A stretch of DNA of 17,001 nucleotides from Candidatus Pelagibacterales bacterium (GTDB lineage Bacteria > Pseudomonadota > Alphaproteobacteria > TMED109): assembly GCA_002732015.1 (NCBI GenBank), contig PCCU01000002.1, positions 23,858 to 40,858 on the forward strand, in the 5' to 3' direction. Numbering within the stretch: the first letter of the stretch is position 1; each line of letters starts with the position of its first letter. The position numbers and the translations under genes were made by a program. The notes below the pieces were generated by a model that saw only the letters and a list, made by a program, of their open reading frames with translations, searched no databases and was not told where the DNA came from. This document shows, piece after piece, positions 6,976-14,744 of this stretch.

Positions 6976-7711
6976 AATTTTAATATTATTTTTTTTTATT
7001 TTTACTGCAAATATTGTAGCTAAAGAAGTTCTAGTTAATATTACTGGAATTGCAAAAGTTGGGAAAGAATGTTTTCTTAATTTATCTTTTCAAAACGAAA
7101 GCACTCTTCTAATTGAAAATGTAAATTTGTTGGTTTACAGTTTTGATAAAAATAACTTACTTTTAGGTAAATCTGAGGTAATTCTTAATAAAATAAGAAA
7201 AAAACAACCATATAAAATCTTTACATCTGTTGAAATGACGTCAGTAAGATTTTGTGAAAAAATTAAAAAAATTGATTTGGTTGTTACTGATTGTTTTTCG
7301 AAAAGTCAGGAAAAGATAAAAACTTGTAATAATTTTTTTAGAATTGATGATAAGAAATCTGTTATTGAGTCTTTAGAAGTAAGTATTTCTGAAAATACTA
7401 ATTACTATATTAAAAACATTAATAAAGATTTTTTTATACCTGAATTAAATGTAAGTTTGAAAGTTCTAGATATAGAAACTGCAGAACGCTACAAAATAAG
7501 AAATTATAAAAATGGTCTCGTAGTTATAAATAAGGATAATAACTTTTTTAAAGAAGGTGATTTAATTATAGAAGCAGAAATGAATTCTATATTCAAAATC
7601 AAAGATCTTAATGAAAAAATAAAGTTGGTAAAAAATAATAAAAAAAAATCAATTTTAATAAGTTTAGTAAGAAAACAAGAAGAAAAGTTTGTTGCCGTTT
7701 TTCTAAAATAA
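6968..7711 (+). CDS. Exported protein with C-terminal PDZ-like domain (unrecognised)
   Basis: I do not recognise this 247-residue protein as a named family. Residues 1-18 look like a Sec signal peptide (M-N-K, then a Phe/Leu/Ile-rich core, cut near I-V-A-K), so it is probably periplasmic. Residues 20-125 are predicted mostly beta and resemble a small beta-sandwich (the pattern around 38-75 recalls FxLYD-type domains). This part carries four cysteines (35, 96, 109, 120) that could form two disulfides. Residues 158-247 resemble the second PDZ domain of DegP/DegQ proteases: a beta strand, Y-K-I, G-L-V-V-I, F-K-E-G-D-L-I, then I-K-D-L-N-E-K-I. No protease domain is attached. It overlaps the upstream HCCA-isomerase-like gene by 8 bp and ends 10 bp before dxs, so it is probably co-transcribed with both. 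A scaffold or substrate-recognition role is conceivable, but that is a guess. Confidence 0.7.
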   Translation: MNKILILFFFIFTANIVAKEVLVNITGIAKVGKECFLNLSFQNESTLLIENVNLLVYSFDKNNLLLGKSEVILNKIRKKQPYKIFTSVEMTSVRFCEKIKKIDLVVTDCFSKSQEKIKTCNNFFRIDDKKSVIESLEVSISENTNYYIKNINKDFFIPELNVSLKVLDIETAERYKIRNYKNGLVVINKDNNFFKEGDLIIEAEMNSIFKIKDLNEKIKLVKNNKKKSILISLVRKQEEKFVAVFLK

Positions 7712-7721
7712 TTGATAAAAA

Positions 7722-9626
7722 ATGAATAATAAAAAAGATATAAGTAGCTTTTTAGAAAAAATTAATAATCCTAAAGACCTAAAGAAACTAAGAGAGAGAC
7801 AACTATCAAAAGTTTGTGACGAAGTTCGAAATTTAATGATAGAAAAAGTTTCTGAAACTGGAGGACATTTAGGCGCAGGTTTAGGAGTAGTAGAGCTAAC
7901 TGTAGCACTACACTATGTTTTTGAAGCGCCAAAAGATAAAATTATATGGGATGTTGGACACCAAAGCTACCCTCATAAAATACTAACAGAAAGAAAGTCT
8001 AGAATGCATACATTAAGGCAAGGGAAAGGATTATCAGGCTTCACAAAAAGAACAGAAAGTATATTTGATCCATTTGGAGCTGCCCATGCCTCTACATCTA
8101 TTTCTGCTGGATTAGGAATGTTAGTGGGATCTAGACTTAATAAAAGACAAAATAATGTTATTACAGTTATAGGAGATGGGGCAATGACCGCAGGAATGGC
8201 TTACGAAGCCCTAAACAATGCTGGCGTTATGAAACTACCTTTGATAGTAATTCTAAATGATAATGATATGTCTATTGCTCCTCCAGTAGGAGCAATGAGT
8301 GCTTATTTATCAAAACTTATTTCTTCAGGTCAATACAGAGGATTAAGAAATGTGGCAGGCCAACTTGCTAAAAAATTTCCTAAGTCAATTGCTAACACAG
8401 CCAAAAAAGCAGAGGAGTTTGCAAGAGGTATAATAACAGGTGGTACCTTATTTGAAGAGTTAGGTTTTTATTATATCGGGCCTATAGATGGTCATAATTT
8501 AAACCACTTACTTCCCATTTTAAAAAATGCAAGGGACCATTCAAAAAAAGGGCCTGTTTTAATTCATGTTGTTACCAAAAAAGGAAAAGGATATTCACCA
8601 GCTGAAAAGTCTAGCGACAAGTTTCATGGAGTTGGGAAATTTAATATAACTACTGGTATTCAAAATAAATCTACCTCTAACAAAACCTATACATCTATAT
8701 TTTCTGATACCCTAGTTCAACTAGCAAAAAAAGATAAAAAAATCTGTGCTATAACTGCTGCAATGCCTTCTGGGACTGGCTTAGACAGTTTTATGAAAAA
8801 ATTTCCAAAAAGGACTTTTGATGTTGGTATTGCCGAACAACACGCGGTTACTTTTGCTGCAGGGTTAGCATGTGAAGGATTAAAACCTTTTGCAACAATA
8901 TATTCTACATTTTTACAAAGAGCTTACGATCAAGTAATTCATGATGTAGCTATACAAAATTTGCCAGTCCGTTTTGCAATAGATAGAGCAGGGCTAGTAG
9001 GAGCTGATGGACCAACTCATGCTGGATCTTTTGATATTGCATATTTATCAAATTTACCTAACTTTGTAACAATGGCTGCATCAAACGAAAAGGAATTAGC
9101 CAGAATGATTTTAACATGTTCTGATATTAACGACTCTCCCTCTGCATTTAGATATCCTAGAGGTGCAGGAACGGGAATTAATTTTGACTTTAAAAAAATT
9201 AAAAAACTAAAAATTGGAAAAGGTAAAATTATTTCCGAAGGAAATGATATTATACTACTCTCTTATGGAGCAAGGTTATCTGAGGTAAAAAAAGCTGCAA
9301 ATATATTATTAGAGGAAAAAAAAATTACATCTACAATTGTTGATGCCAGATTTTGCAAACCTCTAGACAAAAAACTTATTCTAGAACTTTGTAACTATCA
9401 TAAAGCTCTTATTACAGTAGAGGAAGGTAGTGTAGGAGGTTTTGGGAGCCATGTTTTAAATTTTATAGTTAACAACAGATTAAATATTTATAAAAAACTT
9501 ATTATAGAAACTATAGAGCTTCCAGATCAGTTTATAGACCAAGACACACCAGAAAAAATGTATGCTCACGCAAAAATGAATAGTTCTAATATTGTTAAAA
9601 GAATTATATCTAGGTTAAAATCATGA
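7722..9626 (+). CDS. dxs: 1-deoxy-D-xylulose-5-phosphate synthase
   Basis: This 634-residue thiamine-diphosphate enzyme condenses pyruvate with glyceraldehyde 3-phosphate, the first step of the MEP isoprenoid pathway and also a source of DXP for thiamine and pyridoxal phosphate. Visible features are G-H-L-G around His49, D-V-G-H-Q at 77-81, the TPP/Mg motif G-D-G-A-M-T-A-G starting at 151 with Asn at about 181, and the transketolase central domain with I-A-E-Q-H at 370-374 (Glu372 is the cofactor-activating acid). The length is normal. The start ATG lies 10 bp after the PDZ-protein stop with only a weak A-rich sequence upstream. Its TGA stop is shared in a palindrome with the converging ispH stop. 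In alphaproteobacteria dxs often sits beside xseB or tlyA; neither is here. Confidence 0.97.
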   Translation: MNNKKDISSFLEKINNPKDLKKLRERQLSKVCDEVRNLMIEKVSETGGHLGAGLGVVELTVALHYVFEAPKDKIIWDVGHQSYPHKILTERKSRMHTLRQGKGLSGFTKRTESIFDPFGAAHASTSISAGLGMLVGSRLNKRQNNVITVIGDGAMTAGMAYEALNNAGVMKLPLIVILNDNDMSIAPPVGAMSAYLSKLISSGQYRGLRNVAGQLAKKFPKSIANTAKKAEEFARGIITGGTLFEELGFYYIGPIDGHNLNHLLPILKNARDHSKKGPVLIHVVTKKGKGYSPAEKSSDKFHGVGKFNITTGIQNKSTSNKTYTSIFSDTLVQLAKKDKKICAITAAMPSGTGLDSFMKKFPKRTFDVGIAEQHAVTFAAGLACEGLKPFATIYSTFLQRAYDQVIHDVAIQNLPVRFAIDRAGLVGADGPTHAGSFDIAYLSNLPNFVTMAASNEKELARMILTCSDINDSPSAFRYPRGAGTGINFDFKKIKKLKIGKGKIISEGNDIILLSYGARLSEVKKAANILLEEKKITSTIVDARFCKPLDKKLILELCNYHKALITVEEGSVGGFGSHVLNFIVNNRLNIYKKLIIETIELPDQFIDQDTPEKMYAHAKMNSSNIVKRIISRLKS

Positions 9627-10562
9627 AAATTTAGTTATTGGCTTAAAAGTAATATTCTCTTTTATACCTTCTAAATCTTTTATTTCCACTTCATCATAAA
9701 TAACGCTTAAAAAATCCAATATCTCTTCAATTAAAACCTCAGGAGAGGATGCTCCTGAAGTAATCCCAAGAGTCTTAACCTCGTCAAACCAGCTTTGGTT
9801 AATATCCTCTTTTCCAGAAATTCTAAACACGGAAATATTCTTTTTTTTTACTATTTCTGCTAATCTTTTTGTGTTGGATGAATTTTCTCCACCTACTACA
9901 AAAACTAAATCACATAAATCAGCTAACTTAGAAACAGCTATTTGCCTATTTTGAGTAGCATAGCATATATCATTTAGATCAGGTCCTATTATATTAGGAA
10001 ATTTATTTTTTAAAATTTTAATAATTTCACTGGTATCATTTAAAGATAAAGTAGTTTGAGTAACATAGGCTATTTTTTTTGTATCCTTTAACCTAATTTC
10101 TTTTGCTTGCTTTTCGTCCTCAATAATTATAATTTTTTGGTTTACTTGTCCTTCAATACCATCAACCTCTGGGTGTCCCTTATGTCCTATTAATAAAATT
10201 TTATAGCCTTTTTTCTCATAAAGCTTAATCTGTTGATGAACTTTGCTCACTAAAGGGCATGTTGCATCGATAGATAATTGTCTATAGATTTTAGCATCTT
10301 GTTTAACTTTTTTTGATACTCCATGAGCACTAAAAATAACTTTTGCACCTTTAGGTACCTCCTCTAATTCTTTAACAAAAATTGCACCCTTTCTTTTTAA
10401 ATCATTAACTACTCTTTTGTTATGAACTATTTCATGCCTTACATATATAGGAGAATTACTATTTTGTAATGCTAAATCAACCATATCAATTGCTCTTTTT
10501 ACTCCAGCACAAAAACCTCTGGGTGAAGCAAGAAGTACTTTAATTTTTTTCATTGTTTTCAT
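9621..10562 (-). CDS. ispH: 4-hydroxy-3-methylbut-2-enyl diphosphate reductase
   Basis: This 313-residue iron-sulfur enzyme makes IPP and DMAPP from HMBPP, the last MEP-pathway step. The three cluster cysteines are Cys18 (R-G-F-C-A-G), Cys102 (D-A-T-C-P) and Cys200 (D-I-C-Y-A-T-Q). Substrate-pocket histidines occur in R-H-E-I-V-H (43-47) and G-H-K-G-H-P-E (127-132), plus T-Q-T-T (168-171) and S-S-N in G-G-E-N-S-S-N-T. Two starts are possible: ATG at 10562 (used here) or ATG at 10553; neither has a good ribosome site. Either way it overlaps the sixA end (23 or 14 bp), so translation is probably coupled. It is the last gene of a long tightly packed minus-strand run beginning with soxX, and it converges on dxs. 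Confidence 0.96.
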   Translation of the reverse strand: MKTMKKIKVLLASPRGFCAGVKRAIDMVDLALQNSNSPIYVRHEIVHNKRVVNDLKRKGAIFVKELEEVPKGAKVIFSAHGVSKKVKQDAKIYRQLSIDATCPLVSKVHQQIKLYEKKGYKILLIGHKGHPEVDGIEGQVNQKIIIIEDEKQAKEIRLKDTKKIAYVTQTTLSLNDTSEIIKILKNKFPNIIGPDLNDICYATQNRQIAVSKLADLCDLVFVVGGENSSNTKRLAEIVKKKNISVFRISGKEDINQSWFDEVKTLGITSGASSPEVLIEEILDFLSVIYDEVEIKDLEGIKENITFKPITKFS

Positions 10563-11070
10563 TTAATATCATAGGTGACATGTATGCTTCTAAAACACCA
10601 TCTCCTTGCTTAATCTCTTTCCAATATTCTTTATTAAAATGAATAAATGACATTGTACAAGGCATGTAAGGAATAGTTAAAAAATTATTGAGGTCAGGTC
10701 TTGTAGCCCCTACTAGCTCTCTCATAGTTTCTGACATGCTTGGCTCGTGTCCTACAATTACAACATTTCTAATATCATTATCTAAACCTTTAACAGATTT
10801 AAAAATTTCTTCATAATTACATAGATAAAATGATGGATTTCGTTTTATTAAAACATTTAAAGGTTCGAAAACTAAACTACTAGTTTGCAATGCTCTTGTA
10901 GCATCAGAAGTAATTACTAAATCAAAATCTAAGTAACTTTTTTTTAACCAATTAGATAAATTTATGCAATCGATTTTACCTATATCGTCTAATGGTTTTT
11001 CATGGTCGTCCTCTTGATTAAATCCATCAATTTCTGCAGAAGCATGTCTTAATAGCATAATTTTTATCAA
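10540..11070 (-). CDS. sixA: SixA-type phosphohistidine phosphatase (histidine phosphatase superfamily)
   Basis: This 176-residue member of the small phosphatase branch of the histidine phosphatase superfamily has the R-H-A motif at 8-10 (His9 is the phosphorylated residue). T-S-D-A-T-R-A-L-Q-T is at 54-63 and the second histidine is in V-G-H-E-P-S-M-S-E (His108). SixA removes phosphate from phosphohistidine proteins such as HPt domains or NPr; the true target here is unknown. The start is taken as TTG 11068-11070, because the next ATG (11056-11058) would leave only M-L-L before the R-H-A motif and cut the first beta strand. The TTG overlaps the preceding gene's TGA stop as TTGA. The C-terminus overlaps ispH. 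At about 176 residues it is slightly longer than E. coli SixA. Confidence 0.85.
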   Translation of the reverse strand: MIKIMLLRHASAEIDGFNQEDDHEKPLDDIGKIDCINLSNWLKKSYLDFDLVITSDATRALQTSSLVFEPLNVLIKRNPSFYLCNYEEIFKSVKGLDNDIRNVVIVGHEPSMSETMRELVGATRPDLNNFLTIPYMPCTMSFIHFNKEYWKEIKQGDGVLEAYMSPMILNENNEKN

Positions 11071-12236
11071 CTAAACCCCGCTGCTTGAAAAGCATAAGTT
11101 AAATCTTCTATTAAATCATCTATATCTTCTATACCAACTGATGCTCTTATAAAATTATCTTTTATACCTAGACTTTCTCTTAAAGATTTATGTAGTGATC
11201 CGTGTGTCATAATTGCCGGGTGCTCAATTAAACTCTCTACTCCTCCTAAAGATTCAGCTAAAGAAAAAATTTTACAATTTTCTAAAAAAGTTTTTGTTTG
11301 ATCCATATTAGCTTTTAGATAAAATGATACTATTCCTCCATAACCTTTCATTTGTTCTTTTGCCAGACTATGTTGTTCATGACTAACTAAGCCTGGATAG
11401 ATAACTCTTTCAACGTTAGTACTGCTTTCTAGAAACTCAGCAATTTTTTTTGCATTATAATTATGCCTTTCCATTCTAAGGGGTAAAGTTTTTAAACCCC
11501 GTAATGCTAAGAAACTATCAAAAGGACCTTGAATAGCTCCAATAGAGTTTTGTAAAAATGCTAATTTTTCACCAATATCATTTCTATTTGTAACAACTAC
11601 TCCCCCAATCATATCAGAATGACCGTTTAAATATTTAGTTGCCGAATGCATTACTATATCTATTTCATGTTCTAAAGGTCTCTGTACTATTGGACTAGCA
11701 AAAGTATTATCTACTACTGTGAATATCTTTTTATTAAGCACTCTTAAAGCTTTGAAGTCTACTAATTTTAGCAGTGGATTAGTCGGAGACTCCACCCATA
11801 TCATTTTGGTCTTGTTAGTAATGAAGCTTTCTAGGTTATTAAACACTTTATAGTCTATAAACTTAAATGAAAGACCTGATTTTTTTAAAGCTACTTTTTC
11901 AAAAAGTCTTCTAGTTCCGCCGTAAAGGTCATCTATGGCTATAACTTCGTCTCCTACTTCTAACAACCCTAATATTGCATCAGCAGCAGACATTCCAGAT
12001 GCGAAAGCAAAACCATGAGTCCCTGACTCCAAATCAGCAATGCATTTTTCATAGGCATTTCTTGTTGGATTTTGAGTCCGAGAATATTCATAACCTTTGT
12101 GCTTTCCTGGACTTTCTTGAACATAAGTGGAAGAAGCATAAATTGGAACCATAATAGCGCCAGTTGTTTTATCTGGTTCTTGACCAGAATGTATTGCCTT
12201 TGTGGCCATTCCATATTTTTTTTTATTATCAATCAT
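11067..12236 (-). CDS. Cystathionine gamma-lyase / gamma-synthase (Cys/Met metabolism PLP enzyme)
   Basis: This 389-residue fold-type I PLP enzyme has Y-S-R-T-Q-N-P-T-R at 51-59, which binds the PLP phosphate of the neighbouring subunit. It also has F-A-S-G-M-S-A at 78-84, D-N-T-F-A at 176-180, the Schiff-base Lys201 in S-A-T-K-Y-L-N-G-H, and the C-terminal S-L-G-G-V-E-S. The length fits. Sequence alone does not separate gamma-lyase (cystathionine to cysteine) from gamma-synthase (methionine branch), but the immediately upstream cystathionine beta-synthase argues for gamma-lyase, giving reverse transsulfuration from homocysteine to cysteine. It overlaps that gene by 8 bp, with AAGGAA placed seven bases before the ATG inside it. 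It is cytoplasmic, and both enzymes can also release H2S. Confidence 0.9.
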   Translation of the reverse strand: MIDNKKKYGMATKAIHSGQEPDKTTGAIMVPIYASSTYVQESPGKHKGYEYSRTQNPTRNAYEKCIADLESGTHGFAFASGMSAADAILGLLEVGDEVIAIDDLYGGTRRLFEKVALKKSGLSFKFIDYKVFNNLESFITNKTKMIWVESPTNPLLKLVDFKALRVLNKKIFTVVDNTFASPIVQRPLEHEIDIVMHSATKYLNGHSDMIGGVVVTNRNDIGEKLAFLQNSIGAIQGPFDSFLALRGLKTLPLRMERHNYNAKKIAEFLESSTNVERVIYPGLVSHEQHSLAKEQMKGYGGIVSFYLKANMDQTKTFLENCKIFSLAESLGGVESLIEHPAIMTHGSLHKSLRESLGIKDNFIRASVGIEDIDDLIEDLTYAFQAAGFS

Positions 12237-13599
12237 TAGGATTCCTTTTTAAATAACTTAAAAGGTCGTTTTTAGTAATCATGCCAAAAAACTTTTTGTT
12301 TTTGTATACAAATACAAAGTTTTCTTTTTCAAAAAGCACTAGTAACTTCTTAATACTAAGTGAATGCTTAACCTTTTTTACATTTGTATTAATGAAGTTT
12401 TTAATCTTACCTTTAAAAGAATTAGCCATAACTGCCTCAAATAAACTATTTTCGTCAATTACACCTATTATATTTTTATTATTATCTTCAACTAGCAACT
12501 TATCTAAACTGTTCTCATTCATTAATTTAAAAGCTAAGTCACAGTTACTATCTTTATTGATTTTAGGCATTGTTCCAAAGATCACCGGATATGAAATTAT
12601 ATCTGTTAAGTCGTTTTTATTATTTTTAAAATACAGCCCTTCTCTAATTTGCCAGCTATTGTTATATACTTTTCTTAAGTATTTATCTCCAGCATCGCAA
12701 ACTAAAGTGACAACATTTTTTTTTACTTTCTGTGCTTTACAATATTTAATTGCTGCAGCAATTAATGTTCCTGAAGACGAGCCTGCTAAAATTCCTTCCT
12801 TTTGTAATATAATATTACATGTTTTTACGGCCTCTTTATCAGATATTGTGTAAGCATGATCAATTAGGGTGCTATCTAGTAAAGGAGGACTAAAGTCCTC
12901 TCCTATGCCTTCTACTATCCAAGACCCAACATCTTTAGAAATTTCTCCAGTATCTACCAGTTCCTTTAAGATAGAACCCTTTGGATCCGCTAATACTAAT
13001 TCAAAATTTTTAACTTTTCTTTTTAAAAACTTACCTACCCCTGTAATAGTACCACCAGTTCCTACTCCAGCAACGAATGCATCAACTTTTCCATTTAGTT
13101 GCTTAAATATTTCAGGTCCTAACATTTCATAATGAGACTTTAAATTGGCTTCATTATCAAATTGATTAATATAAAAGGCATTTTTTTTTTTAGCTATTTT
13201 TCTAGCTATATCTAAATAGTAATCAGGATGTCCCTTAGAAACATCAGACCTAGTTATAATTACCTCAGCTCCTAATGCTCGTAAATGATAAACTTTTTCG
13301 ATAGTCATTTTATCCGGAACTACTACAATCATTTTGTAACCTTTTTTTAGCGCCATGATAGCTAAGGCTATACCAGTATTTCCTGCAGTTGCCTCTACTA
13401 TAGTACCTCTTGGTTTTAGTTTTTTTTGTTTTTCTGCATGTTCAATCATATTTTTAGCTGGCCGATCTTTAACAGATCCTCCTAAATTAAAAGACTCTAG
13501 TTTTAAATATAAGTTACAAAGACCTGTATTTATGTTATTTACATGAAGTAAAGGAGTATTGCCTATTAATTCAGCAGTGTCTTTAACAACTATTGACAT
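12229..13599 (-). CDS. Cystathionine beta-synthase with C-terminal CBS-domain pair
   Basis: This 456-residue protein has two parts. Residues 1 to about 320 are a fold-type II PLP enzyme: N-T-P-L (14-17), G-G-S-V-K-D-R with Schiff-base Lys44, T-A-G-N-T-G in the substrate loop, and G-T-G-G-T-I-T-G in the phosphate-binding loop. Residues about 330-456 hold two CBS motifs (a Bateman module), usually an adenosyl-ligand sensor. The family joins serine and homocysteine to cystathionine; O-acetylserine sulfhydrylase activity is the alternative, but the CBS module and the cystathionine gamma-lyase neighbour favour beta-synthase. No haem-binding N-terminal extension is present. The ATG follows the soxA stop by one base, with G-G-T-G-A-G inside the soxA tail as a likely ribosome site. 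Confidence 0.9.
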   Translation of the reverse strand: MSIVVKDTAELIGNTPLLHVNNINTGLCNLYLKLESFNLGGSVKDRPAKNMIEHAEKQKKLKPRGTIVEATAGNTGIALAIMALKKGYKMIVVVPDKMTIEKVYHLRALGAEVIITRSDVSKGHPDYYLDIARKIAKKKNAFYINQFDNEANLKSHYEMLGPEIFKQLNGKVDAFVAGVGTGGTITGVGKFLKRKVKNFELVLADPKGSILKELVDTGEISKDVGSWIVEGIGEDFSPPLLDSTLIDHAYTISDKEAVKTCNIILQKEGILAGSSSGTLIAAAIKYCKAQKVKKNVVTLVCDAGDKYLRKVYNNSWQIREGLYFKNNKNDLTDIISYPVIFGTMPKINKDSNCDLAFKLMNENSLDKLLVEDNNKNIIGVIDENSLFEAVMANSFKGKIKNFINTNVKKVKHSLSIKKLLVLFEKENFVFVYKNKKFFGMITKNDLLSYLKRNPND

Positions 13600-13600
13600 T

Positions 13601-14413
13601 TTATTTTCTCACCGCAGGAGTTTCTATATTTAAGCCGTTACCTCTGACAGATAAGTATAATTGCAAAGCATTATTTTCATTAGAGTTAATTTCATAAGGT
13701 ACAGCTCTTGCTTGTTCATTACAAAATTGAATTCTTTTATGTACAGATACTACCTTCGACCATCTCAGAAGATAGCTTGGAAAGCCATTTATTTGTCCCT
13801 GACTAACTTTTTCAGCACGCAAATTTAAACCTACTCTTTCATCATGACATTGATTACAGGATAACCCCATAAGACCTATTTTTTTAAAATATAATTCTTT
13901 CCCTAAACTATACCATTTTTTATTATTTTCTGTAACTTTATAATTAAGCTTCATATTTCTAGATTTATATCCAATTAGAGTAGATAGGGACAAAATCTCT
14001 TTTGATTCCTCATCGAACTTTTTTACCTGCATTTTTTTTCTACAAATGTTTATTCTTTGCTCAAGGTTAATAAGCTTTTTTTTCTTTTTAATTACCATTG
14101 GATATTTTAAAGATATGCCTTTCATATTAGAACTTCTTCCATGGCATGAATTACATGATTGTTTGTTAGGTCCTTCTATTTTATTCCATAACTTTTCTCC
14201 ATTTTCTACCCATAAAATACCAGGGTTAAGAAAATCATCGTCTTGTATATTTCTAGTAGATGGTTCTGCAAAGTTATAACCTGAAAGTACATTATTAATT
14301 TTATTATCTAAATTATTAGCTAATAGGCTTGTAGATATAAAATAAATTAATAAGTAAAATATTTTAAATATAATTTTAAATTGAGTGGTTAATAGGTAAT
14401 AATTCATTTCCAT
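13601..14413 (-). CDS. soxA: SoxA, dihaem cytochrome c subunit of the SoxXA complex
   Basis: SoxAX oxidatively couples thiosulfate to the SoxY carrier cysteine in the periplasm. This 270-residue protein has an N-terminal hydrophobic segment (about 13-32, signal peptide cut near L-L-A-N-N). The first haem site is C-N-S-C-H (Cys87, Cys90, His91), with Cys124 placed as its probable distal ligand. The second haem site is C-N-Q-C-H (Cys186, Cys189, His190). Cys231 in the Q-F-C-N-E-Q-A-R-A stretch corresponds to the catalytic cysteine that ligates haem 2, modified to persulfide in known structures. The dihaem layout matches the Rhodovulum type. The start is uncertain: ATG 14413 or 14407. Both lie inside soxZ (overlap of about 32-38 bp), and the unusually long N-terminal region before the hydrophobic core comes from that overlap. 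Confidence 0.93.
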   Translation of the reverse strand: MEMNYYLLTTQFKIIFKIFYLLIYFISTSLLANNLDNKINNVLSGYNFAEPSTRNIQDDDFLNPGILWVENGEKLWNKIEGPNKQSCNSCHGRSSNMKGISLKYPMVIKKKKKLINLEQRINICRKKMQVKKFDEESKEILSLSTLIGYKSRNMKLNYKVTENNKKWYSLGKELYFKKIGLMGLSCNQCHDERVGLNLRAEKVSQGQINGFPSYLLRWSKVVSVHKRIQFCNEQARAVPYEINSNENNALQLYLSVRGNGLNIETPAVRK

Positions 14414-14744
14414 CTTTATCCAAAACCTTTAGGTAACCTCTTTTAAATGTAGATTTAGAATAATCATCTTCCCATTCTATTTCTATTAGGCCAGATTTAT
14501 TAGCTCTAAAATAAAAAGCTAGATAAGGATTGGCAGATACCCCTGAGAACCAATTGGCTTGAAAAACAATTTTACCATTATATCTTGCTGTAACTTTGTA
14601 AATTATTAATCTAGGATAAATAACACCAGTTTTTTCATCTCTTCTAACTCCTGACTCCATTTCATGTTCAGCTAAAGTCTTTACTTTTACTAACTCTCCT
14701 TGGGTTACTGTTTCCTTATATTTTAACTTTCTTTGTTTTTCCAT
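14376..14744 (-). CDS. soxZ: SoxZ, sulfur-carrier partner of SoxY
   Basis: This 122-residue cofactor-free beta-sandwich subunit pairs with SoxY in the periplasmic SoxYZ sulfur carrier. Family hallmarks are K-T-L-A-E-H-E-M-E-S-G-V-R-R-D (22-36), P-R-L-I-I-Y (44-49), A-R-Y-N-G-K (53-58), S-A-N-P-Y-L-A-F-Y-F (70-79) and E-W-E-D-D (90-94). No signal peptide is present, as expected, because SoxZ is exported with Tat-bearing SoxY. It is slightly longer than the usual 100-110 residues, through a charged tail that carries the soxA start. It begins directly after the soxY TAA with no gap; its ribosome site AGGAG lies within the last codons of soxY. Confidence 0.95.
   Translation of the reverse strand: MEKQRKLKYKETVTQGELVKVKTLAEHEMESGVRRDEKTGVIYPRLIIYKVTARYNGKIVFQANWFSGVSANPYLAFYFRANKSGLIEIEWEDDYSKSTFKRGYLKVLDKDGNELLPINHSI

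Noticed and set aside
11969..12232. Second minus-strand frame inside the cystathionine gamma-lyase/synthase gene
   Set aside because: It is an out-of-frame reading of a conserved PLP-enzyme N-terminus.
12281..13546. Several plus-strand open frames opposite the cystathionine beta-synthase gene
   Set aside because: They are low-complexity Phe/Leu/Ser/Pro-rich translations antisense to a well-supported gene.
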